Source: a virus. From it: a stretch of DNA of 64,000 bases. Shown here one piece after another: positions 23,357 through 31,646 of this stretch (its first letter is position 1; every line of letters starts with the position of its first letter). The position numbers and the translations under genes are program-made. The notes under the pieces were generated by a model that saw only the letters and a list, made by a program, of their open reading frames with translations, ran no database searches and had not been told where the DNA came from. The stretch spans positions 1 through 64,000 of IMG/VR virus record IMGVR_UViG_3300047462_000282; one strand, given 5' to 3'.

Positions 23357-24095
23357 AGATTTGTTCTAAATGCGGGCTACCAAAAGATGAAAGTTGTTTT
23401 AGTAAGGGCGGTAAAGGCTATCTAAAATCGCAATGTAAAGATTGTGATAAACAATATCGTTATGACCATAAAGCAGAACAACAAGAATATGATAGACAGT
23501 ATTATCAGGACAATAAAAAACCGATTTATGAAGCTAATAAGCCGCTCTTCAAAGAAAAGAATGCCAAGTATTACCAAGAAAACAAAGAAGAAATAAAGAG
23601 TCGAGTTCGTGAGTATGCTACTGAAAATGCGGATAAACTGAAGGAAAATAGAAAACAGTATTACGAAGAGAACAAAGAAGTCATTCTTGAAAATCAGAAA
23701 GAGTATTACGAAAATAATTTTGAGATGTGTAGGGCTACAAGAGAACAGTATCGACTCTCTCACAAAGAAGAAAGAAATAAAAATCAAAAGCTACGATATG
23801 ATACCGATCCTTTCTTTAGATTAAGGATGAACTTATCTACCGCCATATTTGGTTTCTTGAAAAAGAAAAACAGTTTGAGCCGTGGATGACATGGGATAAT
23901 CAAGGGAAGTATGATCGTAAAAATTGGGACGATAATGCTCCTACAACATGGACTTGGAATATAGATCATATAATTCCACATTCCTCATTGCCATATTCAA
24001 GTATGGAAGACGACAATTTCAAAAAGTGTTGGGCGTTGAATAATTTACGCCCGCTATCAGCAAAGCAAAATCTAATCGATGGCAATAGAAGATGA
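23353..24095 (+). pseudogene. HNH homing endonuclease broken by deletion and frameshift
   Basis: Two frames together make one HNH protein. Frame one (23353-23889) has a CxxC...CxxC zinc ribbon (CSKCGLPKDE, CKDCDKQYR) and a coiled-coil of ENKE repeats, then ends in an unrelated tail after LKKK. The second frame resumes at QFEPWMTWDNQGKY and holds the nuclease core TWTWNIDHIIPHSS and CWALNNLRPLSAKQN to 24095. Compared with the 3167 and 40683 proteins, roughly 22-26 residues plus a frame are missing at a GAAAAA/GAAAAA repeat (23858-23870), consistent with a slippage deletion. No complete protein is expected. Confidence 0.8.
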
Positions 24096-24604
24096 ATAAG
24101 AAAACGTTATTACTTAATGCGTCTTATGAAGTGATCGCATTTATACCTGAGCGCAAGGTCTTCAAACTTTTGTTCAAAGACAAGGTTGAAGTCATTTCCA
24201 ATTGGGATGACAAGATCGTTTGGGGTCAAGGAAAGATTAAGCACCCATCTGTTTTGAGATTGAAGAATCACGTTAAAAGAAATTACTTCAATTCTAATTT
24301 CAGCCGTAAAGCTTTGGTTAAAAGAGACAGAAGCACTTGCCAATACTGTGGTAAGAAGCTAACTGCGTCCCAAATTACCATCGACCATGTTCTGCCAAGA
24401 GCACAGGGAGGCATCACGTCCTTCACTAACTGTGTAGTTTGTTGCCAGATTTGTAACAACAAAAAGGCAGATAGAACGCCAGAACAAGCTAGCATGGTAT
24501 TGCTAAAGAGACCTACCCATCCATCTTTTTCTGCACAGCATTATGTTGCTGACCCACAAGAGCATTGGCATCCAGATTGGGATGATTTCTTGGGTAATTC
24601 CTAA
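24092..24604 (+). CDS. HNH endonuclease (bacterial/phage 5' NASYE family)
   Basis: 170 residues, intact. N-terminal LLLNASYEVIAFIPERKVF and KHPSVLRLKNHV, then RDRSTCQYCGKKLTASQ, TIDHVLPRAQGG, NCVVCCQICNNKKADRTPEQA. The metal-bound HNH core is complete with its CxxC zinc pair. It belongs to a family common in phage and bacterial genomes, different from the DHIIPQ homing proteins nearby. Its ATG overlaps the stop of the broken HNH gene (ATGA). Followed by a long hairpin. Confidence 0.88.
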   Translation: MNKKTLLLNASYEVIAFIPERKVFKLLFKDKVEVISNWDDKIVWGQGKIKHPSVLRLKNHVKRNYFNSNFSRKALVKRDRSTCQYCGKKLTASQITIDHVLPRAQGGITSFTNCVVCCQICNNKKADRTPEQASMVLLKRPTHPSFSAQHYVADPQEHWHPDWDDFLGNS

Positions 24605-24649
24605 TAAAATTCACCATTTCTAATGGAATAGTGATTAAAGCATCAAAAA

Positions 24650-24684
24650 TGAAGGAGTTAATGTAACTTACATTAACTCCTTCA
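24650..24684 (+). terminator. Strong hairpin after the HNH gene
   Basis: Fifteen-base perfect arms (24650-24664 and 24670-24684, core GGAGTTAATGT/ACATTAACTCC) with loop AACTT. There is no clean T run after it, so it may act as a bidirectional block or mRNA end rather than a classical terminator. Confidence 0.55.
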
Positions 24685-24717
24685 ATCATGCAATATTACC
24701 GAATACTATATAGTCTC

Positions 24718-24729
24718 CCGATATATAGG
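24718..24729 (+). promoter_or_regulatory. GATATAT-motif promoter candidate
   Basis: CCGATATATAGG just after the hairpin and before the 24737 gene; one of at least eight junction copies of GATATAT in this window. The AGGA at its end also serves as ribosome site. Confidence 0.4.
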
Positions 24730-24736
24730 ATGGACC

Positions 24737-24982
24737 ATGACCTCGGTAAGCTGTAACTGCATAATTTGTGCCAATGAATTTGACCCAGACGAGCTGGAAA
24801 GCGTCGCTTTGTCTAAAATCAACGTCACCTCTTTTAAGGTTTGCCAAGCATGCCTTGAGAGTTCTGATCCAGCCGAAGACTATCGTCAGGTTCGTGAGAT
24901 CGTAAATGGCTATTTGAAAGCTTCTGGTACTCGTCAATTATTTGGTGAAGTACAAGATATTCTTGATTCTAGAAAGAAATAA
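24737..24982 (+). CDS. Small zinc-ribbon protein
   Basis: 81 residues. CNCIICANEFDPDEL and KVCQACLE give two CxxC pairs for one zinc; the rest is helical (DYRQVREIVNGYLKASG). Function unknown. AGGA seven bases before ATG. First gene after the hairpin at 24650. Confidence 0.65.
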   Translation: MTSVSCNCIICANEFDPDELESVALSKINVTSFKVCQACLESSDPAEDYRQVREIVNGYLKASGTRQLFGEVQDILDSRKK

Positions 24983-24987
24983 GGTTA

Positions 24988-25137
24988 ATGGTTGTTGATT
25001 TTGAATTGACACTGAATCGTTTCGGATTCAAGTGGATAGGTGTAAACAAAATCCAATTTGCATTCTTTAGAGTTGCATGGTGGAAAGTGCCCGGCAAGTA
25101 TGCGGTTAGTTTTGAGATAAACTGGCGCACATCATAA
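24988..25137 (+). CDS. Small ORF, hypothetical
   Basis: 49 residues starting MVVDFELTLNRFGFKWIG and ending in SFEINWRTS, with AAGG before ATG 24988. Beta-rich and aromatic (AFFRVAWWKV). It directly follows the zinc protein and fills what would otherwise be a 350-base gap. Its stop overlaps the stop of a minus-strand ORF by a few bases. Confidence 0.5.
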   Translation: MVVDFELTLNRFGFKWIGVNKIQFAFFRVAWWKVPGKYAVSFEINWRTS

Positions 25138-25287
25138 TATTTCTATGATAATGACGCGAGGCGTTTCCTCTTCGTCTTTCTTTTTCTCTACTGGTGGCGG
25201 CGGTCCCAGTTCGATGTATAGAGGTTCAGGTTCCCACTCTTTCTTTTGTTGGATCTTAGGATCATACAAAGGGTCAAAGATATCCAT
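25132..25287 (-). CDS. Small ORF on the minus strand, hypothetical
   Basis: 51 residues (MDIFDPLYDPKIQQKKEWEP, then a PPPP turn and an acidic/basic KKKDEEE tail ending in VIIIEIL). A consensus GGAGG lies eight bases before the start, which is the main support. Convergent with the 24988 ORF. Likely an intrinsically disordered peptide; unknown. Confidence 0.5.
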   Translation of the reverse strand: MDIFDPLYDPKIQQKKEWEPEPLYIELGPPPPVEKKKDEEETPRVIIIEIL

Positions 25288-25332
25288 GCTAACCTCCATA
25301 GTTAATATGCCTGCATAGTAATAAGGATCACT

Positions 25333-25539
25333 ATGTTATGCGAAAATTGTTCTAAGCTCGCTTCTGTCAATACTAAGAAGGCTTGTGTCCGCTGTCAACA
25401 GACTGTTTTTATATCAATAGCTGTGCTATGCGAAGTTTGTTCTGCAAACAACAAGCAATGCGCCGCCTGCCTCAAAAGAATAATAAGTGCTGCGGAGAGG
25501 AACCGACACAGAGGTTGTGGGTGTGGCGGTAGAAAATAG
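25333..25539 (+). CDS. Small cysteine-rich protein
   Basis: 68 residues with four CxxC pairs: CENC, CVRC, CEVC and CAAC, then a basic end with HRGCGCGGRK. Probably binds two zinc ions. Function unknown; size and pattern suit a nucleic-acid or protein adaptor. AAGGATC before ATG. Confidence 0.6.
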   Translation: MLCENCSKLASVNTKKACVRCQQTVFISIAVLCEVCSANNKQCAACLKRIISAAERNRHRGCGCGGRK

Positions 25540-25545
25540 GCAACT

Positions 25546-25555
25546 GATATATAGG
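25546..25555 (+). promoter_or_regulatory. GATATAT-motif promoter candidate
   Basis: GATATATAGG just before the peptide deformylase start at 25562. Its AGG also provides the ribosome site, as at 24718. Confidence 0.35.
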
Positions 25556-25561
25556 TAAGTG

Positions 25562-26098
25562 ATGATTATTACGAATAATGAAGAGGCGCTCCGCGTCAAA
25601 TGTGAGGATGTTTCACTTGATGAAGTGGGTTCCTTAATTGCTACTCTAGAAAATGAGCTTAATCAAGCCAACCGATTGGGTAAGGGTGGCATTGGGTTAG
25701 CGGCGCCACAAATAGGTATTGCTAAAAATATTGCAATTATCAGGCTGGGTAAAGGATTGGACCTAAATTTAGTGAATGCTAAAATCCAAAATGGATATGA
25801 TCCCCTGATGTTTAGACAGGAGGGATGTTTATCTTTTCCTGGTCGCACAGAAGACACCACCCGTTTTCAAGAAGTACATGTTACTAACAATTTAGTAGAG
25901 CCGTACAGTTTCGTAGCAACTGGCTTATTGGCAGTGGTATGCCAGCACGAAATTGATCATCTTAGTTCCACTTTGTTTATGGATCGTGCCATTCCTAAAA
26001 TCGCGCCCGTTATCAATAAAACCAAGGTGGGACCTAATCAGCCATGCATTTGTGGCTCTGGGAAGAAATATAAAAAGTGTTGCGGGAAGGTATTATAA
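25562..26098 (+). CDS. def: Peptide deformylase with C-terminal SEC-C zinc motif
   Basis: 178 residues. The three deformylase motifs are present: [10 protein letters not shown] (43-52), EGCLSFPG with Cys89, and QHEIDHL with His129, Glu130 and His133. It removes formyl groups from nascent N-termini. After the catalytic domain a SEC-C motif follows ([18 protein letters not shown], about 158-174), a zinc module known from the SecA C-terminus, where it contacts ribosome and SecB. I know no standard deformylase with this tail. Start ATG 25562 preferred over GTG 25559 by spacing. Confidence 0.93.
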   Translation: MIITNNEEALRVKCEDVSLDEVGSLIATLENELNQANRLGKGGIGLAAPQIGIAKNIAIIRLGKGLDLNLVNAKIQNGYDPLMFRQEGCLSFPGRTEDTTRFQEVHVTNNLVEPYSFVATGLLAVVCQHEIDHLSSTLFMDRAIPKIAPVINKTKVGPNQPCICGSGKKYKKCCGKVL

Positions 26099-26331
26099 TG
26101 GAAAAAGAAAAAGAATTACCAAGTGAAATGTTGGTTGCTGAGGCTTTGATTAGACTTAAAGCGCTTGAAAATGTATTAATTGCTGCCGGTGTAGTTACAC
26201 AAGACGCCCTTAATCAAGAAATAAAGAAATTGAATGATCAGCTTTCTAGAGTTATTTTAGAAAAGGCACAAGTTTCCGGTAATATTGATGAAATTATCAA
26301 AAATCTTAACAAGAAAAGCACCGATAACTGA
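26098..26331 (+). CDS. Hypothetical small coiled-coil protein
   Basis: 77 residues from ATG 26098 (TAATG overlap with the deformylase stop). Helical and coiled-coil throughout: EALIRLKALENVLIAAGVV and EIKKLNDQLSRVILEKAQV. Ends with one base overlapping the thioredoxin-like gene. Unknown role, tightly coupled on both sides. Confidence 0.6.
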   Translation: MEKEKELPSEMLVAEALIRLKALENVLIAAGVVTQDALNQEIKKLNDQLSRVILEKAQVSGNIDEIIKNLNKKSTDN

Positions 26332-26630
26332 TGTTGTTTTTAACTCAAGAAGTCGATTTAACTTTTAATAAAAAAGTGCAATCCATCTATTTTTATGCAT
26401 CCTGGATGCCTTTTCATAAGAAAATGCTTAATATAATTGAAAAGATAGAAGAAAAACATAAAGACATTGGATTCTTTGCCATAGATGTAGACCATTTTAA
26501 AGGATTATGTCGTCGCTTCAATATAGAATCAATTCCTAGTGTTTTGATTTTAGTAGATGGAGCAGAAGTTAAAAGGATTAATGGTTTGGTTATGACGAGC
26601 GCATTGAGGAGCGCATTTGCTGATATATAA
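26331..26630 (+). CDS. Thioredoxin-fold protein lacking the redox cysteines
   Basis: 99 residues, thioredoxin length. YFYASWMPFHKKM stands where WCGPC normally lies: Met26 and His29 replace both cysteines. The IDVD strand, the IESIPSVLILVDG segment with the cis-proline, and the last helix are conserved. It cannot be an ordinary disulfide reductase. Such proteins can serve as scaffolds or processivity factors (as host thioredoxin does for T7 polymerase). Start overlaps the previous stop. Confidence 0.75.
   Translation: MLFLTQEVDLTFNKKVQSIYFYASWMPFHKKMLNIIEKIEEKHKDIGFFAIDVDHFKGLCRRFNIESIPSVLILVDGAEVKRINGLVMTSALRSAFADI
26621..26630 (+). promoter_or_regulatory. GATATAT-motif promoter candidate
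   Basis: TGATATATAA spans the end of the thioredoxin-like gene, 31 bases before the ATG at 26662. Being partly coding, it is a weaker case than the purely intergenic copies. Confidence 0.3.
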
Positions 26631-26661
26631 TAACTGAATGCCCATAAATTTGGAGAATATC

Positions 26662-27006
26662 ATGAGTAAGAAGAAGACTGGAAAAGAACCAACCTTAGCG
26701 CAACAAGCACAAGCCGCACATCAAACTAAAGCGGAGCAAGTTGCAACATCTTTAGCTGGAACTGAAGCAGGTACTATTTGGAATGAGATTAAGGATAAGA
26801 GCATCGAAATGTTTGCCCTTCCAGATCAGAAAGTCCATATGCATGCTACTCCAGTAAACATTGAGCCTAGCAAGTTGTATTTAACTGCTACTTCTACTGC
26901 AGTTCTTCCCTCATTGGAAGTTGCTGTTGGTAAAGCTTATGTGGTGGAGCTAGCAGATAGATTTCTAATTGTCTCGCGCGCTGTTACTCCGCTCACTAAG
27001 AAATAA
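26662..27006 (+). CDS. Hypothetical protein
   Basis: 114 residues from ATG 26662, chosen because GGAG lies seven bases upstream; an ATG at 26638 has no such site. Ala/Gln-rich disordered head (about 1-40), then a small beta-rich domain (KVHMHATPVNIEPSKLYLTA, KAYVVELADRFLIVS). Unknown; could be a virion component. Confidence 0.6.
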   Translation: MSKKKTGKEPTLAQQAQAAHQTKAEQVATSLAGTEAGTIWNEIKDKSIEMFALPDQKVHMHATPVNIEPSKLYLTATSTAVLPSLEVAVGKAYVVELADRFLIVSRAVTPLTKK

Positions 27007-27016
27007 TTGAGGTCAC

Positions 27017-27529
27017 ATGCCATTTGACGAAGAAGATACTGAGCAGCCTTCTGTACAATCGCAGAAGCTTGGTCTAAAAAATGTTAGCAGCCAGAAGTCT
27101 ATCTTCGATTCTATGCCAAAGAAGCCTACTCAAGAGGATTTGGATCGTAAAGTTAAAAACAGTGAAGAGCGTAAATCTGGATACAGAGTCCGCGCCGCAG
27201 ACTTGGCAACACAGTTTAACAAATGCTTAGCAGATAAAACTCTGCCAGAAAATAAGAATATTTTCCAAAATGAAATGGAAAAAGAAATCATGACCAAGAT
27301 GGTCCAGCTTGCAATTGATATCAATAATGATCCAGCAGAGCAGGAAGGCATGGGATCATTGGGCTGGATTACTTTATTGATGAGAACTGTTTTTAAACAG
27401 CGAGACAAAATTAATAAGTTAGAATATGCAGTATTGCAATTGGAAAAAAGAACAAATCCAGCCACATTATCCGAAACGATTTCAAAAGAAATTTCTAAGG
27501 CACTTGACGCCAATAAAAAGAGTGAATAA
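27017..27529 (+). CDS. Hypothetical protein
   Basis: 170 residues. Disordered polar head (about 1-45), helical centre (GYRVRAADLATQFNKCLADK, MTKMVQLAIDINNDPAEQEG) and a C-terminal coiled coil (DKINKLEYAVLQLEKRTN). GAGG before ATG. No recognised domain. Confidence 0.6.
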   Translation: MPFDEEDTEQPSVQSQKLGLKNVSSQKSIFDSMPKKPTQEDLDRKVKNSEERKSGYRVRAADLATQFNKCLADKTLPENKNIFQNEMEKEIMTKMVQLAIDINNDPAEQEGMGSLGWITLLMRTVFKQRDKINKLEYAVLQLEKRTNPATLSETISKEISKALDANKKSE

Positions 27530-27536
27530 CTTGGCT

Positions 27537-27716
27537 ATGATAACCAAAGAACTACTATTGTCATTAATTTCCGAAGAGAAAGATAATTTTAGTAAATATT
27601 CACAATTATGTGCCCATTACCAAATACAACCGGATCCTTTAGCTCGGGCGAGACACCAGGGGAAGCTGGAGATTTTGCAATGCCTTCTTCAGGAAAAGCC
27701 TTCTACCAAGATTTAA
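27537..27716 (+). CDS. Hypothetical small protein
   Basis: 59 residues, helical (MITKELLLSLISEEKDNFSK). It overlaps the start of the primase zinc-domain gene by 37 bases and follows the preceding stop closely. No clear ribosome site was found; the compact operon context is the main reason to keep it. Confidence 0.45.
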   Translation: MITKELLLSLISEEKDNFSKYSQLCAHYQIQPDPLARARHQGKLEILQCLLQEKPSTKI

Positions 27717-28240
27717 TCCGTCGCGCTAACTCGGTTCCTATTACCCGTTTATTTAAGTATTATAGATTGCGTGTAGACGAAATCAATCGCAAAATTATTT
27801 GTCCCATTCCATCTCATTCAGGAGGACGTGAAAATTCTGCCTCTTTCCATTACTATCCTCAAACCAATACCTTCTGGTGTTTTGGTTGCAAGACAGGTGT
27901 AGGCTGTTGCGAGCTAGTAGCTGCCATGGAAGGTATTTCTAAAGCAAAAGCTGCCTTCAAAATAATAGATCTGTTTAATGGAGATGTCAGTGATGAAGGA
28001 TTCATTAGCAGAGAGGATTTCTCTGAAAAATTGGAAGTTATGTTGGATTTTTCTGCCTGTGTCAGAGAATTTCGACTCGATCATATTGATGAAGAATCGC
28101 AGTCATTTATTGATCATATCTGCTCGGTATATGATGACTTGAATCTCAAACACAAGACTCTAAATAACGAGGCGCTCCGTCGCATCGTTGAAGAACTGAA
28201 AGAAGAGATTAATTCTTACAAACCATGTCGCACACTATAA
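27680..28240 (+). CDS. DnaG-type primase zinc-binding domain (split primase, part 1)
   Basis: 186 residues from ATG 27680. ICPIPSHSGGRENSASFHYY...FWCFGCKTGVGCCELVAAMEG is the CHC2 zinc fold of DnaG: zinc ligands Cys and His in CPIPSH, and CFGC. It recognises template and primer start. The catalytic TOPRIM part is absent; the tail after about 85 is helical and acidic. A separate gene at 49602 carries the TOPRIM core. It overlaps sbcD by 16 bases. (Motif in parts: CPIPSHSGGRENSASFHYY, WCFGCKTG.). Confidence 0.85.
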   Translation: MPSSGKAFYQDLIRRANSVPITRLFKYYRLRVDEINRKIICPIPSHSGGRENSASFHYYPQTNTFWCFGCKTGVGCCELVAAMEGISKAKAAFKIIDLFNGDVSDEGFISREDFSEKLEVMLDFSACVREFRLDHIDEESQSFIDHICSVYDDLNLKHKTLNNEALRRIVEELKEEINSYKPCRTL

Positions 28241-29418
28241 TTCTGGGTGATGTACATTTAGGTAAAGGACTAAATATCGGTAAAGCTGGTATTGGTTCCA
28301 ATCTAAATAGTCGCATCGTAGACCAACTTAATTTATTGGACTGGACGCTTGATCAGGCGATAGAATGTCATGCCGATTACATTATTATTACCGGTGATGT
28401 TTTTGAAGATCCAAAGCCTCATCCCGCACTTATTACACTGTTCATTTCCTGGCTGAAAAAGTGCGAGGCGTATGGTGTCAATGTGGTTGTGATTATGGGA
28501 AACCACGATGTGGTTCGTGCCGGAAATGTAATGACCTCTCCGCTTGATATCATCAGTGAAGTAGAGTTGAGCAACGTAAGTGTTTACAAAGACATCGACA
28601 GTATCTTGATAGATTCTGTCGCTTTTACTTTGGTTCCATTCCGTGATAGAAAATCGTTTGGAACCAGCTCTGCTGCTGAAGCCATTTCACTTATCCGTGA
28701 CAGCTTGGTGTATGAATTGGCTGGATTACCAGTGACGTATAAGAAGGTGTTAATCGGACACCTTGCCATCGAAGGATCAATCCCGGTAGGCGATGAAATC
28801 GATGACTTAGCAAACGAGTTGTTTTGTCCGTTGGATATGTTCCAAGGATACGATTATGTTTGGATGGGGCACGTTCATAAGCCGCAGATAATGAAGAAAA
28901 AGAATCCATACATTGCCCATATTGGCAGTATGGATATTTCCAATTTTTCTGAAACAGATCACAAAAAGTTCATTGTGATAATGAATTGTGTAACTGGAGA
29001 GTGGGTTACTAGTGAACTACCAACTAGACCTCTCAAAAAAGTTAGCATCACCGTTCCAAAGGATACCGAAGATCCTACTGAATATGTTCTAGAAGAACTA
29101 AAGAAGGTTGATTCTTGGGACAAGTCCATTGTCAAAGTTGAGGTATCGCTCGCTGCCCCTGAACTAAAATCAGTTAGCAAATCGTCGTTGGAGAAGTTTT
29201 TATCTTCTCAAGGCGCCTACAATGTTACTAGCATAACAGAATCTAAAAAAGTTGGATTGGTTAAGAAGGATGCCAACAATACAATTGATACAAAAATGGA
29301 TGTAACTTCCGCTATTAAAACATACTCAGACACGTATGTGGATGTGAATTTGCGCTCGTCTTTTATTGAGGTAGCCATGGATATCTACGCGACTTATAAG
29401 GCGGAGGCTAAAGAATGA
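28225..29418 (+). CDS. sbcD: SbcD/Mre11-like nuclease
   Basis: 397 residues. GDVHLGKG, ITGDVFEDPKPH, IMGNHDVV, VLIGHLAIEG and MGHVHKPQ are the metallophosphoesterase nuclease motifs in order, with all normal metal ligands. With SbcC it trims DNA ends and opens hairpins; T4 uses the equivalent gp47/gp46 for recombination-dependent replication. The C-terminal part (about 265-397) includes capping and SbcC-binding regions. ATGA overlap with sbcC. Confidence 0.94.
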   Translation: MSHTIILGDVHLGKGLNIGKAGIGSNLNSRIVDQLNLLDWTLDQAIECHADYIIITGDVFEDPKPHPALITLFISWLKKCEAYGVNVVVIMGNHDVVRAGNVMTSPLDIISEVELSNVSVYKDIDSILIDSVAFTLVPFRDRKSFGTSSAAEAISLIRDSLVYELAGLPVTYKKVLIGHLAIEGSIPVGDEIDDLANELFCPLDMFQGYDYVWMGHVHKPQIMKKKNPYIAHIGSMDISNFSETDHKKFIVIMNCVTGEWVTSELPTRPLKKVSITVPKDTEDPTEYVLEELKKVDSWDKSIVKVEVSLAAPELKSVSKSSLEKFLSSQGAYNVTSITESKKVGLVKKDANNTIDTKMDVTSAIKTYSDTYVDVNLRSSFIEVAMDIYATYKAEAKE

Positions 29419-31637
29419 AGCCAGTTAGACTGTACATTGACAACTTCATGTGCTATGATAAGGCGTTTATCGATTTTACACAATTTAGCGCCGCCCTTCT
29501 TGTGGGCAAAGCTGAGAACAATGAACTAATCGCAAACGGTGTAGGTAAGACTACAATCTTTAAAGCTATTGAATATGTACTATTCAATCATGCAGACATC
29601 AACTTAGAAAAAATTATTAGAGACGATTCTGCCTCTTGTAAAATTGTGTTTGACTTCCTGATTGGAGATCAAGAGTATCGTATCGCGCGAACCAGAACCA
29701 AGAAGGGCAGTACCAATTTAGTATTATTGGAGAGAAATGGTACGCCAGGCACAGAGGAAGAAGTATATTACTCTGCAACCGAGGAACCTTGGATTGACAA
29801 GAAGGTAACAGAAAAATTCTGGAAGAACCTATCTGGCAGTCGCTCAGGTGATACCGAAAAAGATTTGGCTAAGTTAGTCAAGATTAATTATAAGTCATTT
29901 CGTAGCACATATCATTTCGTACAAAATGATCTGTCTGGTCTATCCACAGTTACTGCTGAGAAGCGAAAGGGCATTTTAAAAGAACCCCTCAACCTTATCA
30001 TTTACACTAAGCTATGTCAAATGGCTAAAGATAAGGCTAATGTCATTTCTAAAGAAATCGAAAGACATAAAACTCTGCTTGAAACTTTGGGAGATCCAGA
30101 CAAAGAGTTGCTCGAACTGGCAAAGCAGCTGGTATCAGTAGAGCAGAGCTTGAATGAAAAGGGTGCAGTCCTTGCAGACTGTCAATCTGAAATAGAAGGC
30201 TACACCCAGAAGGTGAATGAACTAACAACCGCCCATGCAAATATAGAGAGTAAATTTGCTTCTTTATTGGCAAACGAGCGCCAGTTGACTGCTGACCGCT
30301 CCAAACTAGAAACATCCGTCAAAGAGTATCAGTCAAAAAAGTCCAACGTTATCAAGTCGGCTAATGAGTTAGTTGGAGAAATCAAGTCTCTCAAAGACAA
30401 TCAAGTTAAACTGGCTACGATAGACTATTCTCAAATCGATATTTTGAACGAAGAAGTTGAAAAGAAAAAAGAGATTGTCACCCAGCACAATGTCAATATT
30501 AGGACTAATTTGGCAGACACTGAAAAGCTCAAGGTACCTTTCCCCGATGAGAGTTATTGTGATCGTTGTCGTCAACCAATGACAGATAAACATCGCAAAG
30601 AAGAGAAAACGCGCATTGCTAATGAGATGAAAGTTTGTCAAGCAAATATTCAAGAAGCCAAGAAAAATATTGCAGCCCTCAATGCAGAAATTACTACTCA
30701 TTTACAAACCATTAACAGTCTCAAGCTATCCAAAAAGCAATTGGAAGATGTTAACACGCAAATTACTGCTAAGACCAAAGAGTTGCAAGACAAGGGCGCG
30801 CTTCATGACGAGTACAAAGAGTTGCATGCTAAATTCACTGCTGAATTAACAGATAAGATTAAGGAACTGGAAGAGGTTTCTAATTTATTGAAGGACTCTT
30901 CTTTAGATGAGGCAAAGTTGCTCAAGGAACAGATTCAGGTTGAAAAGCAAAAAATTGCTGCCGTAATGACAACTGTCACTACTCTTAATAAGGAAATCAA
31001 CCACTTTAATAATAACAAAGCGGTTATTCAAAATAATATCGATCAGAAAACTAAGAACAAGGCAAAGAAGAATGAGTTAACTAAATCTTTGGTAGATTTG
31101 GAAGAAAAGTTCGTAGTGTACCCGTCAGTTGTACAAGCCTTCTCTACAACTGGTATCCCTAATCTCATCATCCAAAATGTTCTGGATGACTTGCAGGTAG
31201 AAGCTAATAACCTATTATCTCAGTTAAAGCCAGGGCTTCAATTATCTTTCTCGGTGGAAAAGACCGTAGAAAAAACTGGCGACCAAGCAGATACTCTAGA
31301 CATTAATTATACCGTCAATGGTAGAGAGAGGTACTATGAGCAATTGTCAGGAGCTATGAAACTTGCCGTTTCTTTCGCTCTCAAGCTTGGACTATCTTTC
31401 TTGCTACAGAAAATGCTAGATGTAAATGTTCAATTGCTTTTATTGGATGAAATAGATCAATCTTTAGATAAAGCTAGCATAGATGCTTTTGCTGATATCA
31501 TTAAGTTTTTCCAAAAAGATTACAACATTCTAGTCATCACCCACAATGATCGTTTAAAAGATAAATTCTCGCACGCTATATTGGTTGAGCAAGACACTAA
31601 CATGGTATCCAAGGCGAGAGTAGTCTCCTCTTGGTGA
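29415..31637 (+). CDS. sbcC: SbcC/Rad50-like SMC-family ATPase
   Basis: 740 residues, shorter than E. coli SbcC (1048) and close to T4 gp46-type proteins. The P-loop reads ANGVGKTTIFKAIEYVLF with an extra stretch (KAENNELI) after the leading Gly31; long coiled coils surround a zinc hook YCDRCRQPM (near residue 381); signature EQLSGAMKLAVSF and Walker B LLLLDEIDQSLD close the ATPase. It pairs with SbcD. The genes are translationally coupled by ATGA. Confidence 0.93.
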   Translation: MKPVRLYIDNFMCYDKAFIDFTQFSAALLVGKAENNELIANGVGKTTIFKAIEYVLFNHADINLEKIIRDDSASCKIVFDFLIGDQEYRIARTRTKKGSTNLVLLERNGTPGTEEEVYYSATEEPWIDKKVTEKFWKNLSGSRSGDTEKDLAKLVKINYKSFRSTYHFVQNDLSGLSTVTAEKRKGILKEPLNLIIYTKLCQMAKDKANVISKEIERHKTLLETLGDPDKELLELAKQLVSVEQSLNEKGAVLADCQSEIEGYTQKVNELTTAHANIESKFASLLANERQLTADRSKLETSVKEYQSKKSNVIKSANELVGEIKSLKDNQVKLATIDYSQIDILNEEVEKKKEIVTQHNVNIRTNLADTEKLKVPFPDESYCDRCRQPMTDKHRKEEKTRIANEMKVCQANIQEAKKNIAALNAEITTHLQTINSLKLSKKQLEDVNTQITAKTKELQDKGALHDEYKELHAKFTAELTDKIKELEEVSNLLKDSSLDEAKLLKEQIQVEKQKIAAVMTTVTTLNKEINHFNNNKAVIQNNIDQKTKNKAKKNELTKSLVDLEEKFVVYPSVVQAFSTTGIPNLIIQNVLDDLQVEANNLLSQLKPGLQLSFSVEKTVEKTGDQADTLDINYTVNGRERYYEQLSGAMKLAVSFALKLGLSFLLQKMLDVNVQLLLLDEIDQSLDKASIDAFADIIKFFQKDYNILVITHNDRLKDKFSHAILVEQDTNMVSKARVVSSW

Positions 31638-31646
31638 GGAGAGTAA

